NCBI GenBank assembly: GCA_046153505.1
Contig: JBJXDT010000105.1
Coordinates: 1 to 28,973 of the forward strand
Source of the DNA: JBJXDT01 sp046153505
GTDB lineage: Bacteria; Pseudomonadota; Gammaproteobacteria; Burkholderiales; Methylophilaceae
Length of the DNA: 28,973 nt
Direction: 5' to 3'
In this document: piece by piece, positions 1 to 8,419 of the stretch
Layout: every line of letters starts with the position of its first letter
How positions within the stretch are numbered: position 1 is the stretch's first letter
The notes under the pieces: model-generated
What the model was told of the DNA's origin: nothing
The model's database searches: none
The model's input: the letters and a program-made list of their open reading frames with translations, nothing else
Translations under genes and position numbers: made by a program

Positions 1-1167
1 GATGCGAGCCAATATGCCGCTATAACCACTGAGCTACAAGCCAATAAGGGCGGTCTTTCCAAGGCAACAACTTTTGCGCTTTCGGTCGCCGCTTTTAATC
101 GTGTATCGCAATACGATGCGGCCATCAGCAACTATTTATCGGCGATTGATTTCCCCGCCAGCTTGGCGAGCAATAAACCTGTGTCGTTGCAGTTTCCTGC
201 ACAAAGCAATACCAACTTTATTAAAGTGCAAGATTTGCGTTACGGCGAAAACCCGCACCAACAAGCGGCTTTCTATCGCGATTTATATCCAGCACCAGGC
301 GCATTAGTCACTGCTGAGCAGTTTCAAGGCAAAGAATTAAGCTACAACAATATCGCCGATGCAGATGCTGCTTGGGAAAATGTAAAATCATTTTCGACTA
401 GTGCTTGTGTCATTGTAAAACACGCCAACCCGTGTGGCGTGGCGCTTGGCCAAGATGCTTTTGAAGCCTATACCAAAGCGTTTAAAACAGACCCAACTTC
501 TGCATTTGGTGGCATTATTGCTTTTAACACAAGCGTGGATTTAAAAGCGGCCGAAGCTGTTTCTAAGCAATTTATGGAAGTGCTCATTGCGCCAGACTTT
601 ACAAGGGATGCGCTGAATTTGCTTAAGGCCAAAGCCAATGTGCGCGTGCTTAAAATTGCCCTGCCTAAAGGCGGCGATACGCCATGGGCACAAGGTCGCA
701 ACGCACAAGATATCAAACGAGTGGGCTCGGGTATTTTGATACAAACTGCCGATAACCACGATTTGCAAATGAACGACATCAAAGTGGTGTCCAAAAAACA
801 GCCTACACCTAGCCAAATGGCTGATTTGATGTTTGCTTGGAATGTCGCAAAATATGTCAAATCTAACGCCATTGTATTTTGTGGCAATGGCATGACTCTG
901 GGTGTGGGCGCAGGCCAAATGAGTCGAGTCGACAGCACCAAAATTGCCGCGATTAAAGCGCAAAATGCAGGCTTAAGCTTGCATGGTTCTGTGGTCGCTT
1001 CAGATGCATTCTTCCCCTTCCGCGATGGCGTAGATGTTCTGGCAGACGCAGGTGCAAGTTGCGTGATACATCCAGGCGGTAGCATGCGGGACGAAGAAGT
1101 GATTGCAGCGGCAGATGAGCGTGGATTAGCGATGGTGGTGACTGGCATTCGTCACTTTAGGCACTAA
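1..1167 (+). CDS. purH: Bifunctional AICAR transformylase / IMP cyclohydrolase, 3' part
   Basis: Catalyses the last two steps of de novo IMP synthesis: formylation of AICAR, then ring closure. The reading frame is open from base 1, so the gene is cut by the window edge. About 388 codons remain, against roughly 525 for the family, so most of the N-terminal cyclohydrolase domain is missing. The transformylase domain is complete. It shows the active-site Lys-His in KHANPCGVA, the SAFGGIIAFN stretch and the C-terminal end VVTGIRHFRH, which matches the usual PurH end. A TTG at 163 is internal and not a start. purD follows 18 nt downstream on the same strand, the common purHD arrangement. Identity is very secure; only the 5' end is unseen. 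Confidence 0.97.
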   Translation, partial: DASQYAAITTELQANKGGLSKATTFALSVAAFNRVSQYDAAISNYLSAIDFPASLASNKPVSLQFPAQSNTNFIKVQDLRYGENPHQQAAFYRDLYPAPGALVTAEQFQGKELSYNNIADADAAWENVKSFSTSACVIVKHANPCGVALGQDAFEAYTKAFKTDPTSAFGGIIAFNTSVDLKAAEAVSKQFMEVLIAPDFTRDALNLLKAKANVRVLKIALPKGGDTPWAQGRNAQDIKRVGSGILIQTADNHDLQMNDIKVVSKKQPTPSQMADLMFAWNVAKYVKSNAIVFCGNGMTLGVGAGQMSRVDSTKIAAIKAQNAGLSLHGSVVASDAFFPFRDGVDVLADAGASCVIHPGGSMRDEEVIAAADERGLAMVVTGIRHFRH

Positions 1168-1185
1168 ATTTAGGTTTCAAATCAT

Positions 1186-2454
1186 ATGAAAATTCTGGTT
1201 ATTGGTAGCGGCGGGCGTGAGCATGCAATTGCATGGAAAATTACACAAAATAAGGAAGTGAGTCGCGTTTATGTAGCACCTGGCAACGCAGGCACTGCAA
1301 CCAATCCAGACATGATGAACGTGCCGATTTCTAGCGTGCCAGATTTACTCGCATTTGCGCTAAAAGAACAAATTCATCTCACCATTGTTGGGCCTGAAGC
1401 GCCACTTTCTCAAGGCGTGGTAGATGCTTTTCGTGCGTCTGGTTTAAAGATTTTTGGCCCGACAAAAACTGCTGCTCAGCTAGAAAGCTCTAAAGATTTT
1501 GCAAAAGCATTTATGACGCGACACAAGATTCCCACAGCCGCGTACGCTACCTTTACCGATGCCGCAAAAGCGCATGATTACGCTAACCAACAAGGCGCCC
1601 CCATTGTCATTAAAGCCGATGGCTTGGCTGCTGGCAAAGGCGTCGTGGTTGCAATGTCGCTTGATGAGGCGCACAGTGCGATTGATGCCATGCTCTCTGA
1701 TAACAAACTAGGCGATGCAGGTGCGCGCGTGGTGATTGAGGAGTTTTTAACTGGAGAAGAAGCGAGCTTTATTGTAATGGTTGATGGGAAAAACATACTT
1801 GCCCTTGCCACCAGCCAAGATCACAAACGTTTGCTTAATGGCGACCAAGGCCCTAATACGGGCGGCATGGGTGCTTACTCACCAGCACCCGTTGTCACCC
1901 CAGAAATTCACGCACGCGCATTGCGTGAAGTGATTCGCCCAACCGTAGAGGGCATGGCAAGCGATGGCATTCCCTATACTGGATTTCTGTATGCTGGTTT
2001 AATGATTTCACCAAATGGTGCAATTAAGACTTTGGAATTTAACTGCCGTATGGGTGACCCTGAAACGCAACCGATTATGTTGCGATTAAAAAGCGATTTT
2101 GTAGCATTAGCAGAACATGCAGTCAACGGCACATTGAATATGGTCGAAGCGGAATGGGACAGACGTACTGCGCTTGGCGTGGTAATGGCATCAGAAAACT
2201 ATCCAGACACACCTAGACTCAATGACGAAATTACTGGCATCCCAAAAAATCTAGAAGATGCGGAAGTTTTTCATGCCGGCACCAAACTGGTAGATGGCAA
2301 AGTGCTGACGAGTGGCGGTCGTGTGTTATGCGTCACTGCGTTGGGAGAAACCGTTAAATTCGCACAACAACAAGCCTATCGGATTATTGAAGACATAAAA
2401 TTTGATGGGGCTCAGTACCGCACGGATATTGGCTTTAGAGCACTTAAAGGATAA
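1186..2454 (+). CDS. purD: Phosphoribosylamine--glycine ligase (GAR synthetase)
   Basis: Joins glycine to phosphoribosylamine with ATP, the second step of purine synthesis. The 422 residues match the usual length. The N-terminal domain opens with IGSGGREHAIAWK and carries GPEAPLSQGVVDAF. The ATP-grasp domain has GLAAGKGVVVA, EEFLTGEEASF, DHKRLLNGDQGPNTGGMGAY and the metal-binding EFNCRMGDPETQ. The ATG at 1186 is preceded by a weak AGG. It lies 18 nt after purH and is presumably co-transcribed with it. The stop is 2 nt before the next ORF, so the transcript probably continues into the heme gene. No defects were seen. Confidence 0.97.
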   Translation: MKILVIGSGGREHAIAWKITQNKEVSRVYVAPGNAGTATNPDMMNVPISSVPDLLAFALKEQIHLTIVGPEAPLSQGVVDAFRASGLKIFGPTKTAAQLESSKDFAKAFMTRHKIPTAAYATFTDAAKAHDYANQQGAPIVIKADGLAAGKGVVVAMSLDEAHSAIDAMLSDNKLGDAGARVVIEEFLTGEEASFIVMVDGKNILALATSQDHKRLLNGDQGPNTGGMGAYSPAPVVTPEIHARALREVIRPTVEGMASDGIPYTGFLYAGLMISPNGAIKTLEFNCRMGDPETQPIMLRLKSDFVALAEHAVNGTLNMVEAEWDRRTALGVVMASENYPDTPRLNDEITGIPKNLEDAEVFHAGTKLVDGKVLTSGGRVLCVTALGETVKFAQQQAYRIIEDIKFDGAQYRTDIGFRALKG

Positions 2455-2456
2455 CC

Positions 2457-2660
2457 ATGGTTAAATCTCAGAATGCTCTGAACATAATTGCAAATAATAT
2501 TACTTTATTGGCAGTGCTTGTTATATTACTTGCTGGACTTGCATATTTTGTAACCAAGAATTTCGGTGGAGAGTCCAAAGCAAAAAGGAAATTCATTTTC
2601 AAACTTACAGGTGGTGTTGGTTTAGGTATATTTGCACACTATATTTTCAGTCAAATATGA
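2457..2660 (+). CDS. Small two-helix membrane protein, unknown function
   Basis: A 67-residue protein that I do not recognise. Two hydrophobic stretches are visible, about residues 14-33 and 46-64, joined by a basic loop (KAKRK). By the positive-inside rule this suggests a hairpin with the loop in the cytoplasm and both ends outside. The case that it is real is positional. Its ATG is 2 nt after the purD stop, with AAAGG about 6 nt upstream. Its stop overlaps the hemF start in ATGA, so hemF, which has no clear Shine-Dalgarno of its own, probably depends on its translation. Its base composition is more AT-rich than its neighbours. A role in heme or purine metabolism would be only a guess from position. 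Confidence 0.75.
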   Translation: MVKSQNALNIIANNITLLAVLVILLAGLAYFVTKNFGGESKAKRKFIFKLTGGVGLGIFAHYIFSQI

Positions 2661-3559
2661 ACACTCAATCTGTTTTAGAATATCTACAAGGTCTACAAAA
2701 TCGAATCGTTCAAGCGCTTGAAGTTGTAGATGGAAAAACCTTTCTCCATGACAGCTGGAACCGTCCAGAAGGTGGCGGTGGCACCAGTTGCCTGCTAGAA
2801 GATGGAAATGTGTTTGAGCGTGCTGGCATTGGTTTTTCACATGTTCTAGGCAACAAATTGCCGCCAGCCGCCACCGTTGCCCACCCAGAAGCCGCTGGCC
2901 GCGCTTGGGAAGCCATGGGCGTATCGCTGGTATTTCATCCACGCAACCCCTATGTGCCAACTGTGCATATGAATATTCGGTTTTTTATCGCAAAAGCAAC
3001 TACCGAATCTGAAACCGATATTTGGTGGTTTGGTGGTGGCATGGATTTAACACCTTATTACGGTTTTGTTGAAGATTGCGCGCATTTTCATCGCACCAAC
3101 AAAACTGCACTAGATAGTTTTGACACCACTTATTACCCAAAATTTAAAATGCACTGTGACGAATATTTTTATCTAAAACATCGCAAAGAGCCGCGCGGCA
3201 TTGGTGGCATTTTTTTTGATGATTTTAACGAACTTGGTTTCGAACAAAGTTTTGCGATGCAGCGTGCCGTAGGCGAGAGTTTTTTACAGGCATATTTGCC
3301 CATTTTGCAACGCCGGAAAAATACGCCCTACTCTGAAAGAGAACGCGATTTTCAAGCTTATAGGCGAGGTAGATATGTCGAATTTAATTTGGTTTACGAC
3401 CGCGGCACATTATTCGGGTTGCAATCTAATGGCCGCACCGAATCTATCTTGATGTCAATGCCACCTGTTGTAAAATGGCGCTATGATTGGAAGCCAGAAT
3501 CAGGTAGTGTAGAGGAAACGCTTTATACTGATTATTTAATCCATCGAAATTGGCTCTAA
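2657..3559 (+). CDS. hemF: Oxygen-dependent coproporphyrinogen III oxidase
   Basis: Carries out oxidative decarboxylation of coproporphyrinogen III to protoporphyrinogen IX, using O2, in the cytoplasm. The 300 residues are typical of HemF. Family motifs are all present: RPEGGGGTSCLLEDG, FERAGIGFSHVLG, HMNIRFF, WWFGGGMDLTPYYGF, DCAHFHR, FFDDF and YVEFNLVYDRGTLFGL. The start codon overlaps the stop of the preceding membrane ORF (ATGA) and lacks a good ribosome binding site, which points to translational coupling. Having HemF rather than only the anaerobic HemN fits an aerobic or facultative organism. The permease gene follows after 22 nt. Confidence 0.97.
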   Translation: MNTQSVLEYLQGLQNRIVQALEVVDGKTFLHDSWNRPEGGGGTSCLLEDGNVFERAGIGFSHVLGNKLPPAATVAHPEAAGRAWEAMGVSLVFHPRNPYVPTVHMNIRFFIAKATTESETDIWWFGGGMDLTPYYGFVEDCAHFHRTNKTALDSFDTTYYPKFKMHCDEYFYLKHRKEPRGIGGIFFDDFNELGFEQSFAMQRAVGESFLQAYLPILQRRKNTPYSERERDFQAYRRGRYVEFNLVYDRGTLFGLQSNGRTESILMSMPPVVKWRYDWKPESGSVEETLYTDYLIHRNWL

Positions 3560-3581
3560 CTAAGCGATATAAGGGAGTAAT

Positions 3582-4985
3582 ATGAAAAGACTGCTTCGCA
3601 CCAAAGCCATCGCCGCTCATTCTGATAGTGGCCTTAAAAAGTGTTTGACTGCATTTGACTTAGCCTTGCTTGGTATTGGTTGTGCCATTGGCACTGGCAT
3701 TTTTGTGCTCACAGGCATCGCCGCTGCCACACAGTCCGGCCCTGCAGTGGTACTTTCATTTGTGTTTGCGGGCATCGCTTCTGCCTTTGCTGCACTTTCC
3801 TATGCGGAATTAGCTGCTAGCATCGGCGGCTCTGGTAGCGCTTATGGTTATAGCTATGTGGCTTTTGGTGAGTTTATCGCTTGGCTAATGGGCTGGATTT
3901 TATTACTTGAGTATGGCGTTGGCGCAGCGGCGGTCGCCAATGGCTGGGCTGGTTATTTCATCAATACTTTAGCAAACTTTAATATCTATTTACCAGAAGC
4001 TTTTACAAAAGCGCCAATGATGGGTGGCTTGATTAACTTGCCAGCTTTTGGCATCATTTGGTTCTTAATTGCACTATTAATTATCGGCGTTAAAGAAAGC
4101 GCACGTTTTAACAATATCATCGTACTCATCAAACTATCTACGATTGCCATTTTTCTGCTGCTTTCTTTCGGACATATTCATAGTGAAAATTGGCATCCAT
4201 TCATGCCTTACGGTTGGTTTTCAACTTTAGAGAATGGCAAAACGGTAGGTGTGCTTGCCGGTGCTTCACTCGTGTTTTTTGCTTATTTTGGGTTTGATGC
4301 AGTCTCAACTGCTGCTGAAGAAGCCAAAAATCCGCAACGAGATTTGCCAATCGGCTTAATTGCATCACTCTCGTTTTGCACTGTTATTTATATTATCGTC
4401 TCTGCAGTACTCACTGGCATTGTGCCCTACACCGAGCTTAACGTACCTTCACCTGTGGCATTTGCACTGACTAAACTTGGCTACACTTGGGCATCCACGC
4501 TTGTCGCCACAGGGGTTATTGCTGGCCTGATTACAGTACTACTTGTACTTTTATATGGTCTTACACGGATTTTATTTGCCATGAGTCGTGATGGCTTGAT
4601 TTCACCTGTGTTCTCAGATGTGAATCCAGACCGACAAACACCTACCAAAGTCATTTTAATGTGTGGTGTGGTTGTGTCACTGGTGGCTGGGTTTATTCCA
4701 CTTGGTGAATTAGCAGAAACCGTTAATATTGGCACACTCGCCAGTTTTGTGATGGTCTGTGTGGGTGTGATTGTGTTGCGCATACGTCAGCCAAATCTAA
4801 AACGGCCGTTTAAAAATCCATGGAATCCATTAATTCCCTTACTTGGTATACTCTCCTGTGGCGCCTTAATGAGCTTTCTGCCTGCGACTACATGGTTCAG
4901 ATTTTTTGTTTGGATTATCGTTGGCGTGTTGTTTTATTTCATTTATTCACTACACCATAGCAAACTAAAACACATCGTAGATTAA
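3582..4985 (+). CDS. APC-family amino acid permease
   Basis: A 467-residue inner-membrane transporter with about 12 hydrophobic helices. The helix-1 signature GIGCAIGTGIFVLTG is the substrate-binding unwound segment of the APC superfamily. RILFAMSRDGLISPVFSDV and NPDRQTPTKVIL are typical of the YfnA/CAT-like (cationic or broad-range amino acid) subgroup. The substrate cannot be named from sequence. The start ATG at 3582 has a good ribosome binding site (AAGGGAG, about 5 nt away). It is the last gene of the purH-purD-orf-hemF run and is followed by a hairpin terminator. Confidence 0.9.
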   Translation: MKRLLRTKAIAAHSDSGLKKCLTAFDLALLGIGCAIGTGIFVLTGIAAATQSGPAVVLSFVFAGIASAFAALSYAELAASIGGSGSAYGYSYVAFGEFIAWLMGWILLLEYGVGAAAVANGWAGYFINTLANFNIYLPEAFTKAPMMGGLINLPAFGIIWFLIALLIIGVKESARFNNIIVLIKLSTIAIFLLLSFGHIHSENWHPFMPYGWFSTLENGKTVGVLAGASLVFFAYFGFDAVSTAAEEAKNPQRDLPIGLIASLSFCTVIYIIVSAVLTGIVPYTELNVPSPVAFALTKLGYTWASTLVATGVIAGLITVLLVLLYGLTRILFAMSRDGLISPVFSDVNPDRQTPTKVILMCGVVVSLVAGFIPLGELAETVNIGTLASFVMVCVGVIVLRIRQPNLKRPFKNPWNPLIPLLGILSCGALMSFLPATTWFRFFVWIIVGVLFYFIYSLHHSKLKHIVD

Positions 4986-4998
4986 TTTTTTGCATTAA

Positions 4999-5023
4999 AA
5001 AAGCCAGCTTGATGCTGGCTTTT
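4999..5023. terminator. Bidirectional intrinsic terminator
   Basis: A perfect 10-bp inverted repeat AAAAGCCAGC / GCTGGCTTTT with a TTGAT loop. It lies between the converging permease and cytochrome genes. The T-run is longer on the minus strand (six), so termination is probably stronger for the cytochrome transcript than for the permease. Confidence 0.85.
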
Positions 5024-5042
5024 AAGAATACATCACCTAATA

Positions 5043-5354
5043 TTATAGTGACAAAATCCACTCAACGATTGTTTTAATATCTTCGTCTTTAACTTGTGGG
5101 CTATTTGCTGGCATTGGCATAGGACCCCAAACACCACTACCACCAGCTTTAACTTTAGCAATCAATTTTGCTTCAGCACCTTTGTCACCTTTGTATTTAG
5201 CCGCAACATCTTTGTAAGACGGTCCTAATACTTTTTTATCTACACCGTGGCAAGCTAAACAGCCACTTTTTTGTGCCAATGCTTGGTTTGCGCTGGCTTG
5301 TGTTGCCAACATCAATGAACCAGCGGCTACTACCATTACTAATAATGCTTTCAT
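5043..5354 (-). CDS. Monoheme class I cytochrome c, c551/c8-like, periplasmic
   Basis: A 103-residue secreted electron carrier. The open frame extends 7 codons further upstream, but the ATG at 5354 is preceded by AAGGAGA at good spacing and begins a clean signal peptide (MKALLVMVVAAGS..., likely cut after Ala22 in ASA-N). The heme-binding motif is CLACH at residues 32-36. The axial methionine lies in GPMPMPAN (probably Met81), which resembles the cytochrome c551 loop. Such proteins shuttle electrons to terminal oxidases or reductases; in methylotrophs a role downstream of methanol oxidation is possible but not shown. It has its own likely promoter and ends at the shared terminator. Confidence 0.9.
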   Translation of the reverse strand: MKALLVMVVAAGSLMLATQASANQALAQKSGCLACHGVDKKVLGPSYKDVAAKYKGDKGAEAKLIAKVKAGGSGVWGPMPMPANSPQVKDEDIKTIVEWILSL

Positions 5355-5373
5355 GCTATCTCCTTGAATTTTC

Positions 5374-5397
5374 AAAAAACCCCCTGCAAATCTGCAG
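5374..5397 (-). terminator. Weak terminator-like hairpin between DUF255 gene and cytochrome gene
   Basis: On the minus strand CTGCA-GATT-TGCAG forms a 5-bp hairpin, followed by GGGG and six T. The stem is short and separated from the T-run, so termination may be partial. It overlaps the predicted transcription start of the cytochrome gene. Confidence 0.35.
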
Positions 5398-5401
5398 CGC
5401 T

Positions 5402-5430
5402 ATCATACCCATAATTTGTCAAACTACCAA
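5402..5430 (-). promoter_or_regulatory. Putative sigma-70 promoter of the cytochrome c gene
   Basis: Minus-strand TTGGTA, 17 nt, TATGAT. The -10 is a 5/6 match. The predicted start is near 5395, about 40 nt before the cytochrome ATG. The element sits just after the stop of the DUF255 gene. Confidence 0.5.
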
Positions 5431-5436
5431 TAGACT

Positions 5437-7473
5437 TTATAAGTTTTTTAGCAAATCCTGCAAATCTTGGATGCTCGGTGAACAAACAACGCCTTTGCAT
5501 ACCCAAGCGTTGACATCTTTTTCAGTTTTATTTTCTACTATCGTTCTATTTAAAGTTTGCGGTAAATCATTTGCAGATTCATCGAGATAAAAAAACAAAT
5601 GATGTGGATAATAACTTTTCTGTATTTCCTTACGCCAAGTTTCGAGCTTATTAGCTTCGCCACGTAAAATCACTATACTGGGCGGCACTAAAAACTCGCT
5701 CAACCCATGGCATAAATTTGCACAGCTTGCCGGACTGCGCTGCAAGCTGCTATCAAAGGCTTTTAGTGCGCGCTCTGCACTTTGCAAATAACGCGGCTCC
5801 CCTAGAATATGCCCAAGCCTTTGTAATGCCACCGCCGCAATGCCATTACCGCTTGGAGTAGCGTTATCGTAAGCACTCTTTGGACGATGGATTAAGGTCT
5901 CATGGTCATGACTAGTAAAATAAAATCCACCATCTTCCGCCTCAAAGTTTTCCAATAATGCTTCCGCTAAGTCTTCAGAAAATGCCATGTCAACCGCGCG
6001 GTAATTGGCTTGAAGACATTCCAGCAAGGCATCCAGCAGAAAGGCGTAGTCGTCTAAATAAGCATTTAAGTGCGCTCGATCATCTTTGCAAGTTGCTAAC
6101 AACTTGTCATTTTGCCAAAGTGTATTTTTAATAAAATCCACTGAAATTTGCGCCAAAGCAATCCAATCTGGTCGAGAAAAAATGCGCCCTGCACGTGCCA
6201 AACCTTTTATTGCTAGTGCATTCCAGCTTGTTAAAATTTTATCGTCTCGCCCCGGGCGTGTGCGTTGCTCTCGCGCTTCAAACATTTTTTTGCGCGCACG
6301 ATTCAATACGTCTAATTCAATTTGTTCAGGAATCCTCGTCAAATAAGCGTGCCAGGCCTGCGAGTGTTCATGCGGATCTTCAAAATTTGGTGTTCTATCA
6401 AAGCCAAAGCAGTTACTTGCAACGACAAACTCTTCCGCAGTGAGCAAAGTTTTTACTTCTTCGACTTGCCACACATAAAATGCACCTTCTGCGCTATGGC
6501 CATTTGCATTTACCGAATCCGCATCTAGCGATGAGTAAAACGCGCCTTGCTGACTTAACATTTCCCGTTCCAGCCATGCAATCGTCTCCTCCACTACCTG
6601 CTTGAAACGCGCTTCCTGATTGATTTGCCAAGCATCTGTATACAAAAATAGTAACTGCCCATTGTCATACAGCATTTTTTCGAAATGCGGAATATTCCAT
6701 CGCTCATCTACTGAGTATCGGCAAAAGCCACCGCCAATTTGGTCATAAATGCCACCATTCGCCATGGCGCTTAGCATTTGCAAGGCCATGCTTTGGGCAC
6801 GCGTATTTCCCACTTTGGCCTGATGCAACAATAAATTGATATCAGAAGGATTGGGAAATTTTGGCGCACTTCCAAAACCGCCATGCTCGAAATCGAAAGC
6901 ACTTTCCAGCGAATTGAACGCAAGCTTTATCGTGCTTTCGTTAGCCGCCAACACTTGGCTCGCGCTTGGAATCGTGCGCGCCAAAGCATCAGCCAACTGC
7001 TGATTTTGTAGCGCAACATCAGCTCTTTTTTCGTAATAATATTGAGCAACGCGCGGGATTAAATCAGCAAACCCTGGTAATTGATAACGTGCTGTTTTAG
7101 GGAAATAGGTACCCGTAAAATAAGGCTCTTGTTTGGGCGTTAGAAATACTGTTAACGGCCAACCTCCACTGCGTTGCGACAACATACTATGCGCAGTTTG
7201 GTAGATTTGGTCGATGTCAGGGCGCTCTTCGCGATCGACCTTAATATTGACGAAATGTGCATTCATAAGCGCCGCGATTTGCGCATCTTCAAACGACTCG
7301 TGGGCCATTACGTGGCACCAATGACAGGCGGAATATCCAATAGAAAGCAGAATCGGCTTATCTTGCTCGCGAGCAAGTGTTAACGCGGCCTCCCCCCATG
7401 GGTACCATTCAACCGGGTTCTCGGCATGTTGTAGTAGGTACGGACTGGTCTCTTCTGCCAAGTGATTAGGCAT
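5437..7473 (-). CDS. DUF255 thioredoxin-fold protein (YyaL/SPATA20 family)
   Basis: A 678-residue protein of the widespread family of thioredoxin domain-containing proteins annotated as YyaL in bacteria and SPATA20 in animals. Residues about 1-165 form the thioredoxin-like domain: the start MPNHLAEETSPYLLQHA, then SACHWCHVM with a Cys-His-Trp-Cys pair at 50/53, then VDREERPDID and GGWPLTVFLTP. The rest resembles an alpha/alpha-toroid of the N-acylglucosamine 2-epimerase/glycosidase type (GGIYDQIGGGFCRYSVD, PHFEKMLYDN, DDKILTSWNALAIKGL). The biochemical function of the family is not established. The ATG is 6 nt after the mutarotase stop, so the two are an operon. No truncation was seen. Confidence 0.92.
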   Translation of the reverse strand: MPNHLAEETSPYLLQHAENPVEWYPWGEAALTLAREQDKPILLSIGYSACHWCHVMAHESFEDAQIAALMNAHFVNIKVDREERPDIDQIYQTAHSMLSQRSGGWPLTVFLTPKQEPYFTGTYFPKTARYQLPGFADLIPRVAQYYYEKRADVALQNQQLADALARTIPSASQVLAANESTIKLAFNSLESAFDFEHGGFGSAPKFPNPSDINLLLHQAKVGNTRAQSMALQMLSAMANGGIYDQIGGGFCRYSVDERWNIPHFEKMLYDNGQLLFLYTDAWQINQEARFKQVVEETIAWLEREMLSQQGAFYSSLDADSVNANGHSAEGAFYVWQVEEVKTLLTAEEFVVASNCFGFDRTPNFEDPHEHSQAWHAYLTRIPEQIELDVLNRARKKMFEAREQRTRPGRDDKILTSWNALAIKGLARAGRIFSRPDWIALAQISVDFIKNTLWQNDKLLATCKDDRAHLNAYLDDYAFLLDALLECLQANYRAVDMAFSEDLAEALLENFEAEDGGFYFTSHDHETLIHRPKSAYDNATPSGNGIAAVALQRLGHILGEPRYLQSAERALKAFDSSLQRSPASCANLCHGLSEFLVPPSIVILRGEANKLETWRKEIQKSYYPHHLFFYLDESANDLPQTLNRTIVENKTEKDVNAWVCKGVVCSPSIQDLQDLLKNL

Positions 7474-7479
7474 ATTTGC

Positions 7480-8412
7480 CTAAATGGTCTCTACTGAGTA
7501 TTCCGCGCTAATAACATGTGTGCGCCCAGGATTAATCACCACCATGTTTTCCAAAGCATTAGTGGTTTCAACACACACCATTTTGCGCCACTCATCAGGT
7601 TCACCCATATCACTCATTTGGCCAGCTTTTTCTGCACCAGGACTCCACACCACAGTCGTATCGCTACCTGATTTTGCTACATGAATAATGCGGTTAAAGC
7701 CTTTGTCGTGTACCGAGCAATCGCTACTATGGTCAAGGAAAACGCGGTCAAACTCTCCTTTAAAATGCAAGGCATCATGCTCTACATAACGCTGATATTG
7801 GCGTACCTTATCTGCATAGACACAATCTTGCATACCTGTAATTTTAACGTTATCGACATCACTCACATTTAAATAAGTGTGGAAAGCCTCGCCAATGACA
7901 AAAGGGTGATCCGCTTTGTTAGTAGTAGACATTTCAATACGAAGCCGTCTACCAATAGTAATACTCACGGTAAGCACGTAGGGGTAGGAAAGCTGTCGCT
8001 TTGCTTCTGGCGTTTCTATCATTTCTAAAATAATTCTCGTTGCACCAGTCGCCGTTGCATCTACATCAATTACGCGCCAAGGAATGACTCTTGCAAAGCC
8101 ATGTGGGCAGAATGTGCTATCTGTAGGATGTGCGCCAAACCATGGCCAGCAGATTGGCATGCCGCCACGTATTGATCGTGCTTTTAGAAAGCGTGCATTG
8201 CTCGAAAGCCAAAGCACTGGCTGCGTCTGGAATTTAGGTTGCCATTCAATCACTTGCGCGCCCTGCAATGAAATCTTGCCACTACCCAGCGGATTATCAA
8301 TTTCTAAATAATCTAAGCCATTATCATCATAGGTTTGAACTACATGATTATGCAGCTTGATCTTTTTCTTGGTAGTCGGAAAACTACTAATCTCTTTAAC
8401 TTCTGTATCCAT
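7480..8412 (-). CDS. D-hexose-6-phosphate mutarotase (aldose 1-epimerase-like)
   Basis: Probably interconverts alpha and beta forms of glucose-6-phosphate or related hexose phosphates (YeaD/YMR099C family). Family marks are RGGMPICWPWFG, HGFAR, EAFHTYLNV (catalytic His), and KMVCVETTNALEN (catalytic Glu). An ATG at 8442 would give 320 residues and overlap ilvD by 23 nt, but AGGG directly abuts that codon. The ATG at 8412 (310 residues) lies 7 nt after the ilvD stop behind GAAAAG and gives a more usual N-terminus, so I chose it. It sits between ilvD and the DUF255 gene in one likely operon. In a methylotroph, hexose phosphates are central to the RuMP cycle, but the link is inference. Confidence 0.9.
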   Translation of the reverse strand: MDTEVKEISSFPTTKKKIKLHNHVVQTYDDNGLDYLEIDNPLGSGKISLQGAQVIEWQPKFQTQPVLWLSSNARFLKARSIRGGMPICWPWFGAHPTDSTFCPHGFARVIPWRVIDVDATATGATRIILEMIETPEAKRQLSYPYVLTVSITIGRRLRIEMSTTNKADHPFVIGEAFHTYLNVSDVDNVKITGMQDCVYADKVRQYQRYVEHDALHFKGEFDRVFLDHSSDCSVHDKGFNRIIHVAKSGSDTTVVWSPGAEKAGQMSDMGEPDEWRKMVCVETTNALENMVVINPGRTHVISAEYSVETI

Positions 8413-8419
8413 TTTCTTT

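Noticed and set aside
468..1148. A 226-codon open frame on the minus strand opposite purH
   Set aside because: It is a shadow of the well-supported purH frame; its translation has no family features and no ribosome binding site context.
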